A stretch of 7,065 nt of DNA from Bacteroidota bacterium (GCA_009908885.1 JAAAOL010000399.1:1-7065), one strand, 5' to 3'. Positions 1 to 6,068 are shown, counted from the first letter of the stretch. Program-made: numbers and translations. The notes: generated from the sequence alone by a model not told the origin.

Positions 1-120
1 AACCGTGAGGGCCCGCTAAACACGTACCCGATGCGTCTCCCCTCCTGACCGGACGGACGCGATCCACCTACGATGCGGCATCTTGTCGGACGCAGCATCA
101 CCCGAGATGGAGTATGCCCA

Positions 121-160
121 AACCAAAACCGGTCGGCTCCTTTAGCAGGAACCGACCGGT
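121..160 (-). terminator. Rho-independent terminator of the T9SS secreted protein gene
   Basis: Positions 128-136 (ACCGGTCGG) pair perfectly with 152-160 (CCGACCGGT). After a single C/A mismatch, TCCT 138-141 pairs with AGGA 147-150, leaving a 5 nt loop. Read on the minus strand, the hairpin lies about 56 nt past the stop codon at 217 and is followed by TTTTGGTTTGG, a short T-rich run. Hairpin, position and T-run fit an intrinsic terminator for the minus-strand gene. The T-run is interrupted by GG, so efficiency is uncertain. The plus-strand side has no T-run, so bidirectional use is less likely. Confidence 0.72.
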
Positions 161-216
161 CGGATGGGTCGCGTGTGGTAGCCGCCGCGTCAGCGGGCGA
201 CGGGCTCGGCGAGGTG

Positions 217-1740
217 CTACTTCATGAGCGTCACGTTCTGCGTCTCTACGAACGTCTCGCCCTGTACGCGCACGAGGTAGACGCCGCTCGACAGGTCACT
301 ACCGTCGATGGTCACCGTCTCGAACTGTCCGTCCGAGAGCGTGCCCTGGTAGAGTACGTCCACCTGCCGCCCGGTGATGTCGTAGAGGTCGACCGTCACC
401 TGCTGGGCCTGCTGCACGCCGAAGCGGAGCGTGGCCTGCGGGTTGAACGGGTTCGGGTAGACCGGGTCGACGACGTAGGTGTCGGGCAGGCCGACGTAGA
501 CCTCGACGGTGGGACTAAACTCGAACGCCCCGTCGAAGTCCACCTGGCGGAGGCGGAACTGATGCGGGCCGGGCGCGAGTCCCTCGACGCGCTGTGCGTA
601 CTGCTTGGGCAACTCGGTGGTGCCGTGGCCCTCGACGAAGGTGAGCGTCTCGAACTCGGCGGTCTCGGGGGCCTGATGCTGCACTTCGAATCCGGCATTG
701 TTGGTCTCCGAAGCAGTGGCCCAGCGCAGGAGCGCCGTCTCGCCATCGAGCGTGGCGTCGAATTGCGTCAGTTCGACGGGAAGTAGGTTAGTGCCGCTGC
801 AAAAGGTGATGACGTCAATGGCGCCACTGCCCGGAATGGTAATGACAAGCTTTCGAGCCGCTGTCTTGTCGGCACCGGCCTCGTAAGTGAAATCGGTGTT
901 CACGCTGACACTGTTATCGCCACTCTGAGTGGGAGTGCAGCCATTTCCGCTATCGCCACATTGATCTTCAGTGTCAGAGCCAAGCAGAACGTCGCCACCC
1001 TGATTGTCCACTCCATAGATGTCGAACGTCATGGGGGTGCCATCTGCGTCTACAGCGACAATACCCGTGATTTCGACTTCTTCGGCAAATTCAAAAGTGA
1101 GAACGTTGGTACCTCCCGCCTCGTCGTCGGGGGTGTCACACTCGCCATCGCTGCAACCCGTGGTGTTTTCTTGGACGATGAGTAAGTTGCCTCGAAAGAG
1201 GTCGTTGGCAAATCCAGATGTGCTAGTATCTCCAAAGTCGTTAGCAGCACACGAACTCGCTCCACAGTCGCCGGTCCCTCTGGTCGGATAATTGGAGGGA
1301 CAAGTTCCATTTCCCCCTGCCACGTCCGGGTCATAAACAGTCTCTCCCGCAGAGTTGTAGCAGTAATATTCGTTGGGAGTACCGAGATCTGGGTCTGCTC
1401 CGTTGACGCTACTATCGTAGATGACAGCGTAATCCGGACCACCGCCTCCATTGTCGGCAGAAATCGTCACGCCACCGTTATAAGGGTCCTCCCAAGTGAG
1501 CGTTGAACTAGTGTTATCATTGAGAACTGCCCCGTCGGGGAGTACCGTACCTTCAGCATTGCGCTCAAAGTCCATGTCACGCAGGCTCTTGCCCTCATCC
1601 AGCGCTTCTTGGCTGCATGAGAAATCTTGAGCCCGTGCTGTGTCCGCGGATAGGCAGGCGAGCAGTGCTAAAAATAACGCCAGCACGCCGAGGGCGCGAC
1701 CGGCGGAGAACATGCGCGAGGTAGTAGCGAGGTGTTTCAT
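217..1740 (-). CDS. Secreted protein with T9SS type A C-terminal sorting domain
   Basis: This is a 507-residue exported protein of unknown specific function. Residues 1-38 form a signal peptide: MKH, basic residues, the hydrophobic stretch LGVLALFLALLACL, and likely cleavage at ARA/Q. Residues about 39-316 form a beta-rich, Asp/Gly-rich module. It carries YAVIYDSSVNGADPDLGTP (104-122) and, further on, NLLIVQE and PDDEAGG, a pattern I recognise from many anchored bacterial surface proteins. It contains ten cysteines (42, 127, 147, 159, 164, 196, 201, 261, 268, 314), so disulfides are likely. LPVELTQFDA (from 320) opens a fibronectin-III-like segment with ATASETNNAGFEVQ. Residues about 420-507 are the T9SS sorting domain: YPNPFNP (428-434), DLYDITGRQV and SSGVYLVRV. 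The family route is Sec export, then T9SS passage and surface attachment or release. The start is placed at 1740 because the signal peptide begins there; an ATG at 1818 would add 26 unrelated residues. No strong ribosome site is visible (only AGGA 2 nt upstream). GC content rises sharply at residue ~320. The substrate or ligand is unknown. Confidence 0.9.
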   Translation of the reverse strand: MKHLATTSRMFSAGRALGVLALFLALLACLSADTARAQDFSCSQEALDEGKSLRDMDFERNAEGTVLPDGAVLNDNTSSTLTWEDPYNGGVTISADNGGGGPDYAVIYDSSVNGADPDLGTPNEYYCYNSAGETVYDPDVAGGNGTCPSNYPTRGTGDCGASSCAANDFGDTSTSGFANDLFRGNLLIVQENTTGCSDGECDTPDDEAGGTNVLTFEFAEEVEITGIVAVDADGTPMTFDIYGVDNQGGDVLLGSDTEDQCGDSGNGCTPTQSGDNSVSVNTDFTYEAGADKTAARKLVITIPGSGAIDVITFCSGTNLLPVELTQFDATLDGETALLRWATASETNNAGFEVQHQAPETAEFETLTFVEGHGTTELPKQYAQRVEGLAPGPHQFRLRQVDFDGAFEFSPTVEVYVGLPDTYVVDPVYPNPFNPQATLRFGVQQAQQVTVDLYDITGRQVDVLYQGTLSDGQFETVTIDGSDLSSGVYLVRVQGETFVETQNVTLMK

Positions 1741-2176
1741 GATCCTGGGAGGGCTTAGGATGAGTCTCAGTTTCGGTATCAGAATCCGACAACAGATGCC
1801 GTCGGCGCAGGAGCACAACGGTCGGGAGCACGACCTGAGACGCTAGCCTGCCGGAGCATCGAGCCAAAAACGGCGAGAATCCGGCAGAATCGGCGATTGG
1901 TGGGGGCGGCACCGGAGGGCCGATGGGAAATCCGGCGTGGGCCCCTTAAGCTGAATCAACTCACTACCGATACAAGAAAATTCTATGCCTAATTAAGAGA
2001 GGACTATGTTCGCCGCGTGCTCGTCGGCATCTGTAACGGATGCATAAAGTTTGCCACCCTGGTCGGTCGAAGGTGCTGGCGGGCGGTCGCGCGAGCGCTG
2101 CGCTGTTGATTTTGCCGGGAGGTGCGCCTAGATTATGCGTCCCTTTCTTTCCCTGCGCCGTCCCGGCTGACGTTGT
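1741..2176. other. Divergent intergenic region (436 bp)
   Basis: This gene-free stretch separates the minus-strand T9SS protein from the plus-strand GAF/GGDEF-like protein and must carry both promoters. A plausible plus-strand promoter is at 2106-2134. An AT-rich island at about 1950-2000, in otherwise GC-rich DNA, could hold the minus-strand promoter, but I see no convincing -35/-10 pair there. A short hairpin (GGTCG 1820-1824 with CGACC 1831-1835) is too weak to interpret. No RNA gene, riboswitch-like fold or small ORF with a ribosome site is evident. Confidence 0.6.
2106..2134 (+). promoter_or_regulatory. Candidate promoter of the GAF/GGDEF-like gene
   Basis: TTGATT (2106-2111) and TAGATT (2129-2134) are separated by exactly 17 bp. 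Each matches four of six positions of the housekeeping -35 and -10 hexamers. Transcription would begin near 2141, giving a leader of about 36 nt before the ATG at 2177. Many Bacteroidota use a different promoter consensus (TTTG and TAnnTTTG), and that pattern is not met at usual spacing here, so this is a reasonable candidate only. Confidence 0.4.
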
Positions 2177-3502
2177 ATGCTGCGTGTTTTGTTTAGTGTT
2201 CTTGCGGTCGTCGCCGCCGTGCTTGCCACGGTCATGGACATCGTATGGCTCTACGCCGTCGCGGCCGGGCTCTTGCTCGTCGCGGCGGTCCTGCTCGTGA
2301 TGGCGATGCGCAAGCGCCGCCGCGAATCCAGTGAGCCCTACGTCCCCGCCCAGCGGGACGAGACGCCGGAGGACGAGCTGAAGTCGCTCGGCATCATGGA
2401 TATTCGCCCGCGCGAGGCGTCTTCCAAGAAGGAGGCGGCCGGGTCGGACGACCCAGCGCCTGCCGACACGGAGACGGCTCCGAACGGTGCGCCCCCCCAG
2501 AAGCCCGCGTCGGCCTCCAGCGAGAACCATCGCCGGGAGACGGCTGCCGCCTCGTCCGAGAAACCCCGCCCGACGCAGACGACCCGGTCCCGGCGCGACG
2601 ACGTGATGGTGCCGCTGCTCACGTCGCTCCGCCACGCGCTCGGGGCGCACACGGTCTGCCTGCTCCGCCAGGACGACATGGCGCCGCAATACCACATCGA
2701 GGCGCTGGTGAGTGGGACGACGGAGGTGCAGACGCGCGGTTCGTTCCGGACCAACACGCCGCTGCTCACGCCCACGCGGGCCGAGCGCCCGGTGACGGTG
2801 CGGCACGTAGGCGACGGAGGCATCGCCGCCGCGCACCTCGGCTACTACCACGCGCGTCCGGCCGTCCGCGAGGTGGCGCTGGCGCCCGTGCCCCGCCCGG
2901 CGGACGACCCGGCGACCTACTTCCTGGTGGCGGATGCGGAAGCCCCGGAGCACCTCGGCCCGGCCCATGCGCGCCAGCTGCTTACCCAGTTCGCCCGCAC
3001 CGCCGGAGCCCTGCTCTCGGGTGCTACGGAGGCCGAAGACCAGATGGACGACCAGGGAGAGGCCCCCGCCACGTCGGTCCGCCCGCGCCGCGAGATCATC
3101 GCGGAGGAGATGGCGAAGGCCCGCGAGGCGGACGTGCCCCTGGCGCTCGCGCTCGTCTACCTGAACGAAGCCGCCGTCGTGGCGGACCGGGGCGAGGGCG
3201 CCGTCGCCGCTGCCGAGCGCGACCTGGCCGCCGAGCTGCGACAGATAGCTCAGCCCTGCCGCGTGGAGCGGTTCGGCGAGTTGACCTACGGCATCTTCTA
3301 CCAGGAGGCGACCGACGTCGAGCCGTGGACGCAGCGCATCCAGCAGCACCTCGACGCGGCGGGCGGCTCCCTGGAGGGCGGCGTCAGCATCGGCGTGGCG
3401 CTACTCCAGGCCCGGCACACCAGCCCCAACGCCTTCCGCACGGACGCCACCGAGGCGCTGCGCGAGGCCTACGAGTCCGGCGCGAGCATCATCCTGGAGT
3501 AA
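2177..3502 (+). CDS. Membrane-anchored protein with GAF-like region and degenerate GGDEF domain
   Basis: This 441-residue protein is probably a signalling or scaffold protein of the inner membrane. Two hydrophobic helices (about 4-20 and 22-44) form a hairpin closed by the basic stop-transfer sequence MRKRRR. Residues about 50-140 are a low-complexity Pro/Ala/Ser/Glu-rich linker. Residues about 142-285 look like a GAF-type sensor fold (DVMVPLLTSLRHALGAHTVCLL at its start). Residues about 305-441 have the outline of a GGDEF domain: RREIIAEEMAKAREADVPLALALVYLN, then ERFGELTYGIF, then GGVSIGVA (402-408) and a final helix TDATEALREAYESG. The signature motif is GELTY (367-371) in place of GGDEF, and the position of the metal-binding Asp reads LN (N330). 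Cyclic-di-GMP synthesis is therefore unlikely; nucleotide sensing or a structural role is my inference. The start at 2177 is bounded by an in-frame TGA at 2168-2170; no Shine-Dalgarno is seen. A tandem repeat begins just after the stop. deoB follows 145 bp downstream on the same strand. Confidence 0.82.
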   Translation: MLRVLFSVLAVVAAVLATVMDIVWLYAVAAGLLLVAAVLLVMAMRKRRRESSEPYVPAQRDETPEDELKSLGIMDIRPREASSKKEAAGSDDPAPADTETAPNGAPPQKPASASSENHRRETAAASSEKPRPTQTTRSRRDDVMVPLLTSLRHALGAHTVCLLRQDDMAPQYHIEALVSGTTEVQTRGSFRTNTPLLTPTRAERPVTVRHVGDGGIAAAHLGYYHARPAVREVALAPVPRPADDPATYFLVADAEAPEHLGPAHARQLLTQFARTAGALLSGATEAEDQMDDQGEAPATSVRPRREIIAEEMAKAREADVPLALALVYLNEAAVVADRGEGAVAAAERDLAAELRQIAQPCRVERFGELTYGIFYQEATDVEPWTQRIQQHLDAAGGSLEGGVSIGVALLQARHTSPNAFRTDATEALREAYESGASIILE

Positions 3503-3505
3503 GGC

Positions 3506-3547
3506 TTCGGTTTTCGATTTTCGGTTTTCGATTTTCGGTTTTCGATT
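3506..3547 (+). repeat. Perfect tandem repeat, 3 x 14 bp (six heptamers TTCGRTT)
   Basis: Three identical copies of TTCGGTTTTCGATT lie head to tail (3506-3519, 3520-3533, 3534-3547). Each is two heptamers, TTCGGTT and TTCGATT, that differ only by G/A, so the basic period is 7 bp. The array begins 4 nt after the TAA stop at 3500-3502 and ends abruptly in GC-rich DNA. It is not coding in any supported gene. It resembles the short tandem heptanucleotide (STRR-type) repeats known in cyanobacteria. Confidence 0.95.
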
Positions 3548-3634
3548 GGCGCGCGGGTCGTCTGGGGGTGCTCGTCGTCCATCGGCGCTTCCTCCGTGCC
3601 TTTCCGCGCTGCGACGCTCGTCCCCTTACGAACC

Positions 3635-3640
3635 AGGTGA
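3635..3640 (+). promoter_or_regulatory. Shine-Dalgarno site fixing the GTG start of deoB
   Basis: AGGTGA at 3635-3640 is complementary to the 3' end of 16S rRNA. It sits 7 nt before the GTG at 3648, which is optimal spacing. This selects GTG as the start and matches the expected N-terminus of the phosphopentomutase family, where the metal-binding Asp lies within the first dozen or so residues. Confidence 0.75.
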
Positions 3641-3647
3641 CTGACCC

Positions 3648-4811
3648 GTGTTGTTTACCACCATCGTGCTCGACGGCGTCGGCATCGGCGCGCAGGGGGA
3701 TGCCGACCGCTACGGCGACGCGGGCAGTCACACGCTTCGCCACGTCTGCGAGGCGGCCCGGCCCCACCTTCCGCACCTCGGCGCGCTCGGGCTGGGCAAC
3801 ATCGCGCAGCTACCGTCGGTGCCGCCTGCCGAGGCGCCCCGGGCCCAGTACGGCATCATGCGCGAGCTGTCGGCGGGCAAGGATAGCACCACCGGCCACT
3901 GGGAGCTCGCCGGACTGCATCTGAAGGAGCCCTTTCCGACGTATGCCGACGGCTTTCCGGACGAGGTCATCGAGGCCTTCGTCGCGGCGACGGGCTGTGG
4001 CGGCGTCCTCGGCAACCGCCCGGCCTCGGGGACGGTCATCGTGGCAGAGTTGGGCGCGGAGCATCAGCAGACGGGCCATCCCATCGTCTACACCTCGGCG
4101 GACAGCGTCTTTCAGGTCGCCGCCCACAAGGAGGCGGTCCCGCTCGACACGTTATATACATGGTGCCGCACGGCGCGGGAGGACGTGTGCGTCGGCGAGC
4201 ACGCCGTGGGGCGCGTCATCGCCCGGCCGTTCGTCGGCCCGCCCGGCGGCTACACGCGCGTCTCGGCGGAGCGAAAAGATTTCTCACTGCCCCCGCCGTC
4301 TCCGCCGGTGCAGCAGGTGCTCCAGGAGCACGGCATCCGCACGGTGAGCATCGGCAAGATCAGCAACCTGTTCGCGGGCGTCGGCTTCGACGCGTCCCTC
4401 CCGACGAAGACAAACGCCCAGGGCATCGCGGAGACGCTGCGGCAGATGCAGACCCACGCTGCCGAGGGCACCCCGGCCTTTTTGTGGACCAACCTGATCG
4501 ACTTCGACCAGGAGTACGGGCACCGCAACGACCCGGACGGCTTCGCCCGGGCGCTGGAGGCGTTCGATGAGGCCGTGCCGGACCTGATCGACGCTGTGCC
4601 GGACGGGGGCGTGCTCGTCATCACCGCCGATCATGGCAACGACCCGACGACGCCCAGCACGGATCACAGCCGCGAGTTCGTGCCGCTGCTCGTCATCGGC
4701 GGGAACGGGCGGACCGACCTCGGCCTGCGGGCTACCTTCAGCGACCACGCCGCGAGCGTGGCCGACTACTTCGGCGTCCCGTTCGAGACGCACGGCACGT
4801 CCTTTCTGTAA
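3648..4811 (+). CDS. deoB: Phosphopentomutase
   Basis: This cytoplasmic enzyme of the alkaline phosphatase superfamily interconverts (deoxy)ribose-1-phosphate and (deoxy)ribose-5-phosphate, linking nucleoside phosphorolysis to the pentose phosphate pathway (EC 5.4.2.7). At 387 residues it has the usual family length. VLDGVGIGA holds the first metal ligand, D9. GKDSTTGHWELAG (77-89) carries T82, the residue phosphorylated in the characterised Bacillus enzyme (Thr85). ADSVFQVAAH (151-160) is a family motif. D287 and H292 in DFDQEYGH, D328 and H329 in TADHGND, and H340 in TDHSREFVPLL complete the dimanganese site; all expected ligands are present. VGRVIARPFVG (187-197) is also typical. The start is GTG, supported by AGGTGA 7 nt upstream. 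No nucleoside phosphorylase or deoxyribose-phosphate aldolase gene adjoins it here, so a deo operon is not seen. It might be co-transcribed with the gene 145 bp upstream; no terminator is visible between them. An AT-rich codon patch (TTA TAT ACA, about 4152-4160) stands out in the GC-rich gene but encodes normal family residues. Confidence 0.97.
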   Translation: MLFTTIVLDGVGIGAQGDADRYGDAGSHTLRHVCEAARPHLPHLGALGLGNIAQLPSVPPAEAPRAQYGIMRELSAGKDSTTGHWELAGLHLKEPFPTYADGFPDEVIEAFVAATGCGGVLGNRPASGTVIVAELGAEHQQTGHPIVYTSADSVFQVAAHKEAVPLDTLYTWCRTAREDVCVGEHAVGRVIARPFVGPPGGYTRVSAERKDFSLPPPSPPVQQVLQEHGIRTVSIGKISNLFAGVGFDASLPTKTNAQGIAETLRQMQTHAAEGTPAFLWTNLIDFDQEYGHRNDPDGFARALEAFDEAVPDLIDAVPDGGVLVITADHGNDPTTPSTDHSREFVPLLVIGGNGRTDLGLRATFSDHAASVADYFGVPFETHGTSFL

Positions 4812-4872
4812 TTCTGCGTCCGCAGCGATACAGGAGTGAAATCAAATCCGGTTGCACCGTTCACGATCGGAT

Positions 4873-4966
4873 GTCATGCCGGACCTGATTATTCCGCTGC
4901 GCTCCATCAGTCGCTCACGCTCGTGTCGGCATCTCTCTGTTCGCCATTTCTGCCAGAGGGAGAGAT
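4873..4966. repeat. REP-like palindromic stretch
   Basis: The block starts with GTCATGCCGGACCTGAT (4873-4889), which resembles one half of the interspersed palindromic repeats common in many bacterial genomes. ATGCCG (4876-4881) can pair with CGGCAT (4927-4932). ATCTCTC (4931-4937) pairs with GAGAGAT (4960-4966). The two stems share bases, so they are alternatives. Assignment to a repeat family is from memory of the motif; copy number in this genome is unknown. Confidence 0.4.
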
Positions 4967-5029
4967 CCCAGTTCCCCGACGGCTGTGACGTTGCGTGTTT
5001 AACCGCAGGACGCCGGTTTCAGCCATGTT

Positions 5030-5065
5030 GTTCATTTTTGGCTCGATCCAAAAACGAACCAAAAA
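5030..5065. repeat. A/T-armed hairpin with repeated CCAAAAA
   Basis: TTTTTGG (5035-5041) pairs with CCAAAAA (5048-5054) around the 6 nt loop CTCGAT. Beyond one mismatch, GTTC (5030-5033) pairs with GAAC (5056-5059). A second direct copy of CCAAAAA follows at 5059-5065. No T-run follows the stem on either strand, so it is not a standard terminator. Its layout recalls interspersed palindromic elements I have seen in other Bacteroidota intergenic regions, and it may be one end of the element that continues to 5202. Confidence 0.6.
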
Positions 5066-5077
5066 GATCACGCCGGG

Positions 5078-5202
5078 CGATGCGTCGGGCTGACGACGGC
5101 GCCCCCTGCGCTACCATCATCGAAACTCGCTCGCAGGCTCGCTCGGACAACGATGATGGTGGCCGCTTCGTGTCCGCCGTCGTCCGGGCGCCCGACGCAT
5201 CG
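5078..5202. repeat. 125 nt nested inverted repeat (three-tier hairpin)
   Basis: Three pairs of arms nest in register. The outer arm CGATGCGTCGGGC (5078-5090) pairs perfectly over 13 bp with 5190-5202. The middle arm GACGACGGCG (5092-5101) pairs over 10 bp with 5175-5184. The inner arm ACCATCATCG (5113-5122) pairs over 10 bp with 5151-5160, extendable by three pairs including one G-U. The 28 nt apical loop contains CTCGCTCG twice (5126-5133 and 5138-5145). No target-site duplication or coding capacity is seen. It could be a non-autonomous mobile element, a REP/BIME-type repeat or a structured RNA. Confidence 0.85.
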
Positions 5203-5373
5203 AGGCCGAGGTGGCTTTCCTCGGATTGGGGCAGGTCGCAGCTATGCTTTCGGGTATTCATCCGGCGGTTAATCTCGCAAGCCTACACACGTCGGGACAA
5301 GCTCGGACCGGGATGACAAAGCGCAAGGTATCAACCAGACTTGGTATGACGCCCTGCAGAAGCGTCTGTCCAT

Positions 5374-5401
5374 CCACGCATCACGCACCACGCACCACGC
5401 T
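5374..5401. repeat. Heptamer tandem repeat, four units of YCACGCW
   Basis: The units are CCACGCA (5374-5380), TCACGCA (5381-5387), CCACGCA (5388-5394) and CCACGCT (5395-5401). On the coding strand of the CBS gene, the array reads as TGCGTGR-type heptamers and begins 4 nt after the TGA stop (5408-5406). Its 7 bp period and its spacing from the stop codon match the other array at 3506-3547, although the unit sequence differs. Confidence 0.85.
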
Positions 5402-5405
5402 AGGG

Positions 5406-5861
5406 TCAGCCCGGATAGCTGCCCGCGATGTAGCTCGTCAGGTTTTCCACCTGGCGCTCCGCGTGCTCGGAGAGGGCTCGCACGCAGTCGCCGATCGAGA
5501 TGATGCCGCCGAGGTGCTTGCCCTCGCGCAAGACGGGCAGGTGGCGGCAGCGGTTCTCCGTCATAAGTTGCAGGCACTCCTGCACCGTGGCGTCCGGGTC
5601 CACACAGATCACGTCCGCCGTCATCACCTCTTCGACGCGGGTGGTGCGCGAGGTGCGGCCCTCCAGCGCGATGCGGCGCAGGTAATCTCGCTCGGTAAAG
5701 ATGCCGCACAGTTCGCCGTTTTTGGTGACGACGATGGCCCCCACGTTGTGCTCGACCATGCGCTCGATGGTTTCGAACACCGTGGCCGATGGCGCGATGG
5801 TGATGACCCAGTCGCCCTTGCGTTTGAGGATGGTGGAGACGGGAATAGGCGCGCGTTCCAT
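5406..5861 (-). CDS. Tandem CBS-domain protein
   Basis: This 151-residue soluble protein is made almost entirely of a CBS domain pair (Bateman module). Such modules bind adenine nucleotides or related ligands and typically report cell energy state; free-standing copies often act on partner proteins. The first CBS repeat (about 5-65) has TIAPSATVFETIERMVEHN and the hallmark GIFTERDYLRRIAL. The linker GRTSRTTRVEEVMT leads to the second repeat (about 82-130), with DATVQECLQLMTENR, RHLPVLREGK and GGIISIGDCV. This pattern closely follows a widespread bacterial/eukaryotic stand-alone CBS-pair family. The tail continues as a helix ending in TSYIAG. I place the start at 5861 because GGAGGT lies 5 nt upstream; an ATG at 5885 would put this site inside the gene. 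The gene is divergent from the secreted-protein gene at 6069, with a 207 bp gap holding both promoters; TTTATAG (5916-5910) is a weak -10-like sequence. Ligand and partner are unknown. Confidence 0.93.
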   Translation of the reverse strand: MERAPIPVSTILKRKGDWVITIAPSATVFETIERMVEHNVGAIVVTKNGELCGIFTERDYLRRIALEGRTSRTTRVEEVMTADVICVDPDATVQECLQLMTENRCRHLPVLREGKHLGGIISIGDCVRALSEHAERQVENLTSYIAGSYPG

Positions 5862-5866
5862 GACGA

Positions 5867-5872
5867 ACCTCC
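5867..5872 (-). promoter_or_regulatory. Shine-Dalgarno site of the CBS-domain gene
   Basis: On the minus strand GGAGGT (5872-5867) stands 5 nt before the ATG at 5861-5859. It decides between this start and the ATG at 5885, which has no comparable upstream site. Confidence 0.8.
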
Positions 5873-6057
5873 GGGAGCAGGACATGAAGATCGAGGGGAT
5901 GTGAAGTTTCTATAAACAAACGCGATAGGGGTTCCGGGGAGATGGCTGGCAGAGGGGCGATGCGCAGGGGCGGCGGCGACGCCTTCGGTGGAAGTGCATT
6001 GCTTTTCGTCCGGCGCCCTTCGTTTCTTAATGCTCTCTTTACCCACCTATTTTCATC

Positions 6058-6063
6058 GGAGGA
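6058..6063 (+). promoter_or_regulatory. Shine-Dalgarno site of the secreted OB-fold protein gene
   Basis: GGAGGA (6058-6063) lies 5 nt before the ATG at 6069. Together with the signal peptide that begins at that ATG, it fixes the start. Confidence 0.8.
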
Positions 6064-6068
6064 ATTAC

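Larger units (their letters stand above)
4812..5405. other. Gene-free block rich in inverted repeats (594 bp)
   Basis: No supported gene lies between deoB and the CBS-domain gene. The open frames at 4852-5316 and 5019-5261 lack ribosome sites and any recognisable protein features, and they run through palindromes. The block contains, in order, a REP-like palindromic stretch (4873-4966), an A/T-armed hairpin (5030-5059), a 125 nt nested palindrome (5078-5202), and a heptamer repeat (5374-5401). The two flanking genes converge on this block, so it is a shared downstream region. No clear T-tailed terminator for either gene is visible. Confidence 0.7.

Noticed and set aside
1..48. Possible C-terminal tail of a plus-strand gene (frame open from base 1 to TGA at 46-48)
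   Set aside because: Fifteen open codons are not significant, and the tail matches nothing I recognise. The preceding sequence would be needed.
73..786. Plus-strand open frame of 237 codons
   Set aside because: It lies antisense to the 3' half of the T9SS protein gene, whose sorting domain is unmistakable. Long antisense frames are expected in GC-rich coding DNA, and no ribosome site or protein feature supports it.
1648..1662. Lipobox-like LLAC in the signal peptide of the T9SS protein
   Set aside because: The -2 residue is Leu, and a good signal peptidase I site (ARA/Q) follows a few residues later. A T9SS sorting tail also argues against a lipoprotein.
1740..1818. Longer start for the T9SS protein at 1818
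   Set aside because: It would add 26 residues unlike a signal sequence in front of a complete signal peptide.
1964..3349. Minus-strand open frame of 461 codons
   Set aside because: It is antisense to the GAF/GGDEF-like gene, with an Arg/Gly-rich composition typical of a shadow frame. The opposite strand encodes membrane helices and a recognisable domain outline.
4813..4826. CTGCG/CGCAG hairpin just after deoB
   Set aside because: Only four or five base pairs with no following T-run; too weak to call a terminator.
4852..5316. Plus-strand open frame of 154 codons downstream of deoB
   Set aside because: It has no ribosome site and a Cys/Arg/Ser-rich composition, and it reads straight through several palindromes. 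It is best seen as non-coding repeat DNA.
5211..5915. Plus-strand open frame of 234 codons
   Set aside because: It is antisense to the CBS-domain gene, which has a clear family match and a strong ribosome site.
5910..5916. TTTATAG as a -10 element for the CBS gene
   Set aside because: There is no matching -35 hexamer at about 17 bp and no clear Bacteroidota TTTG/TAnnTTTG pattern, so it is mentioned only as a weak possibility.
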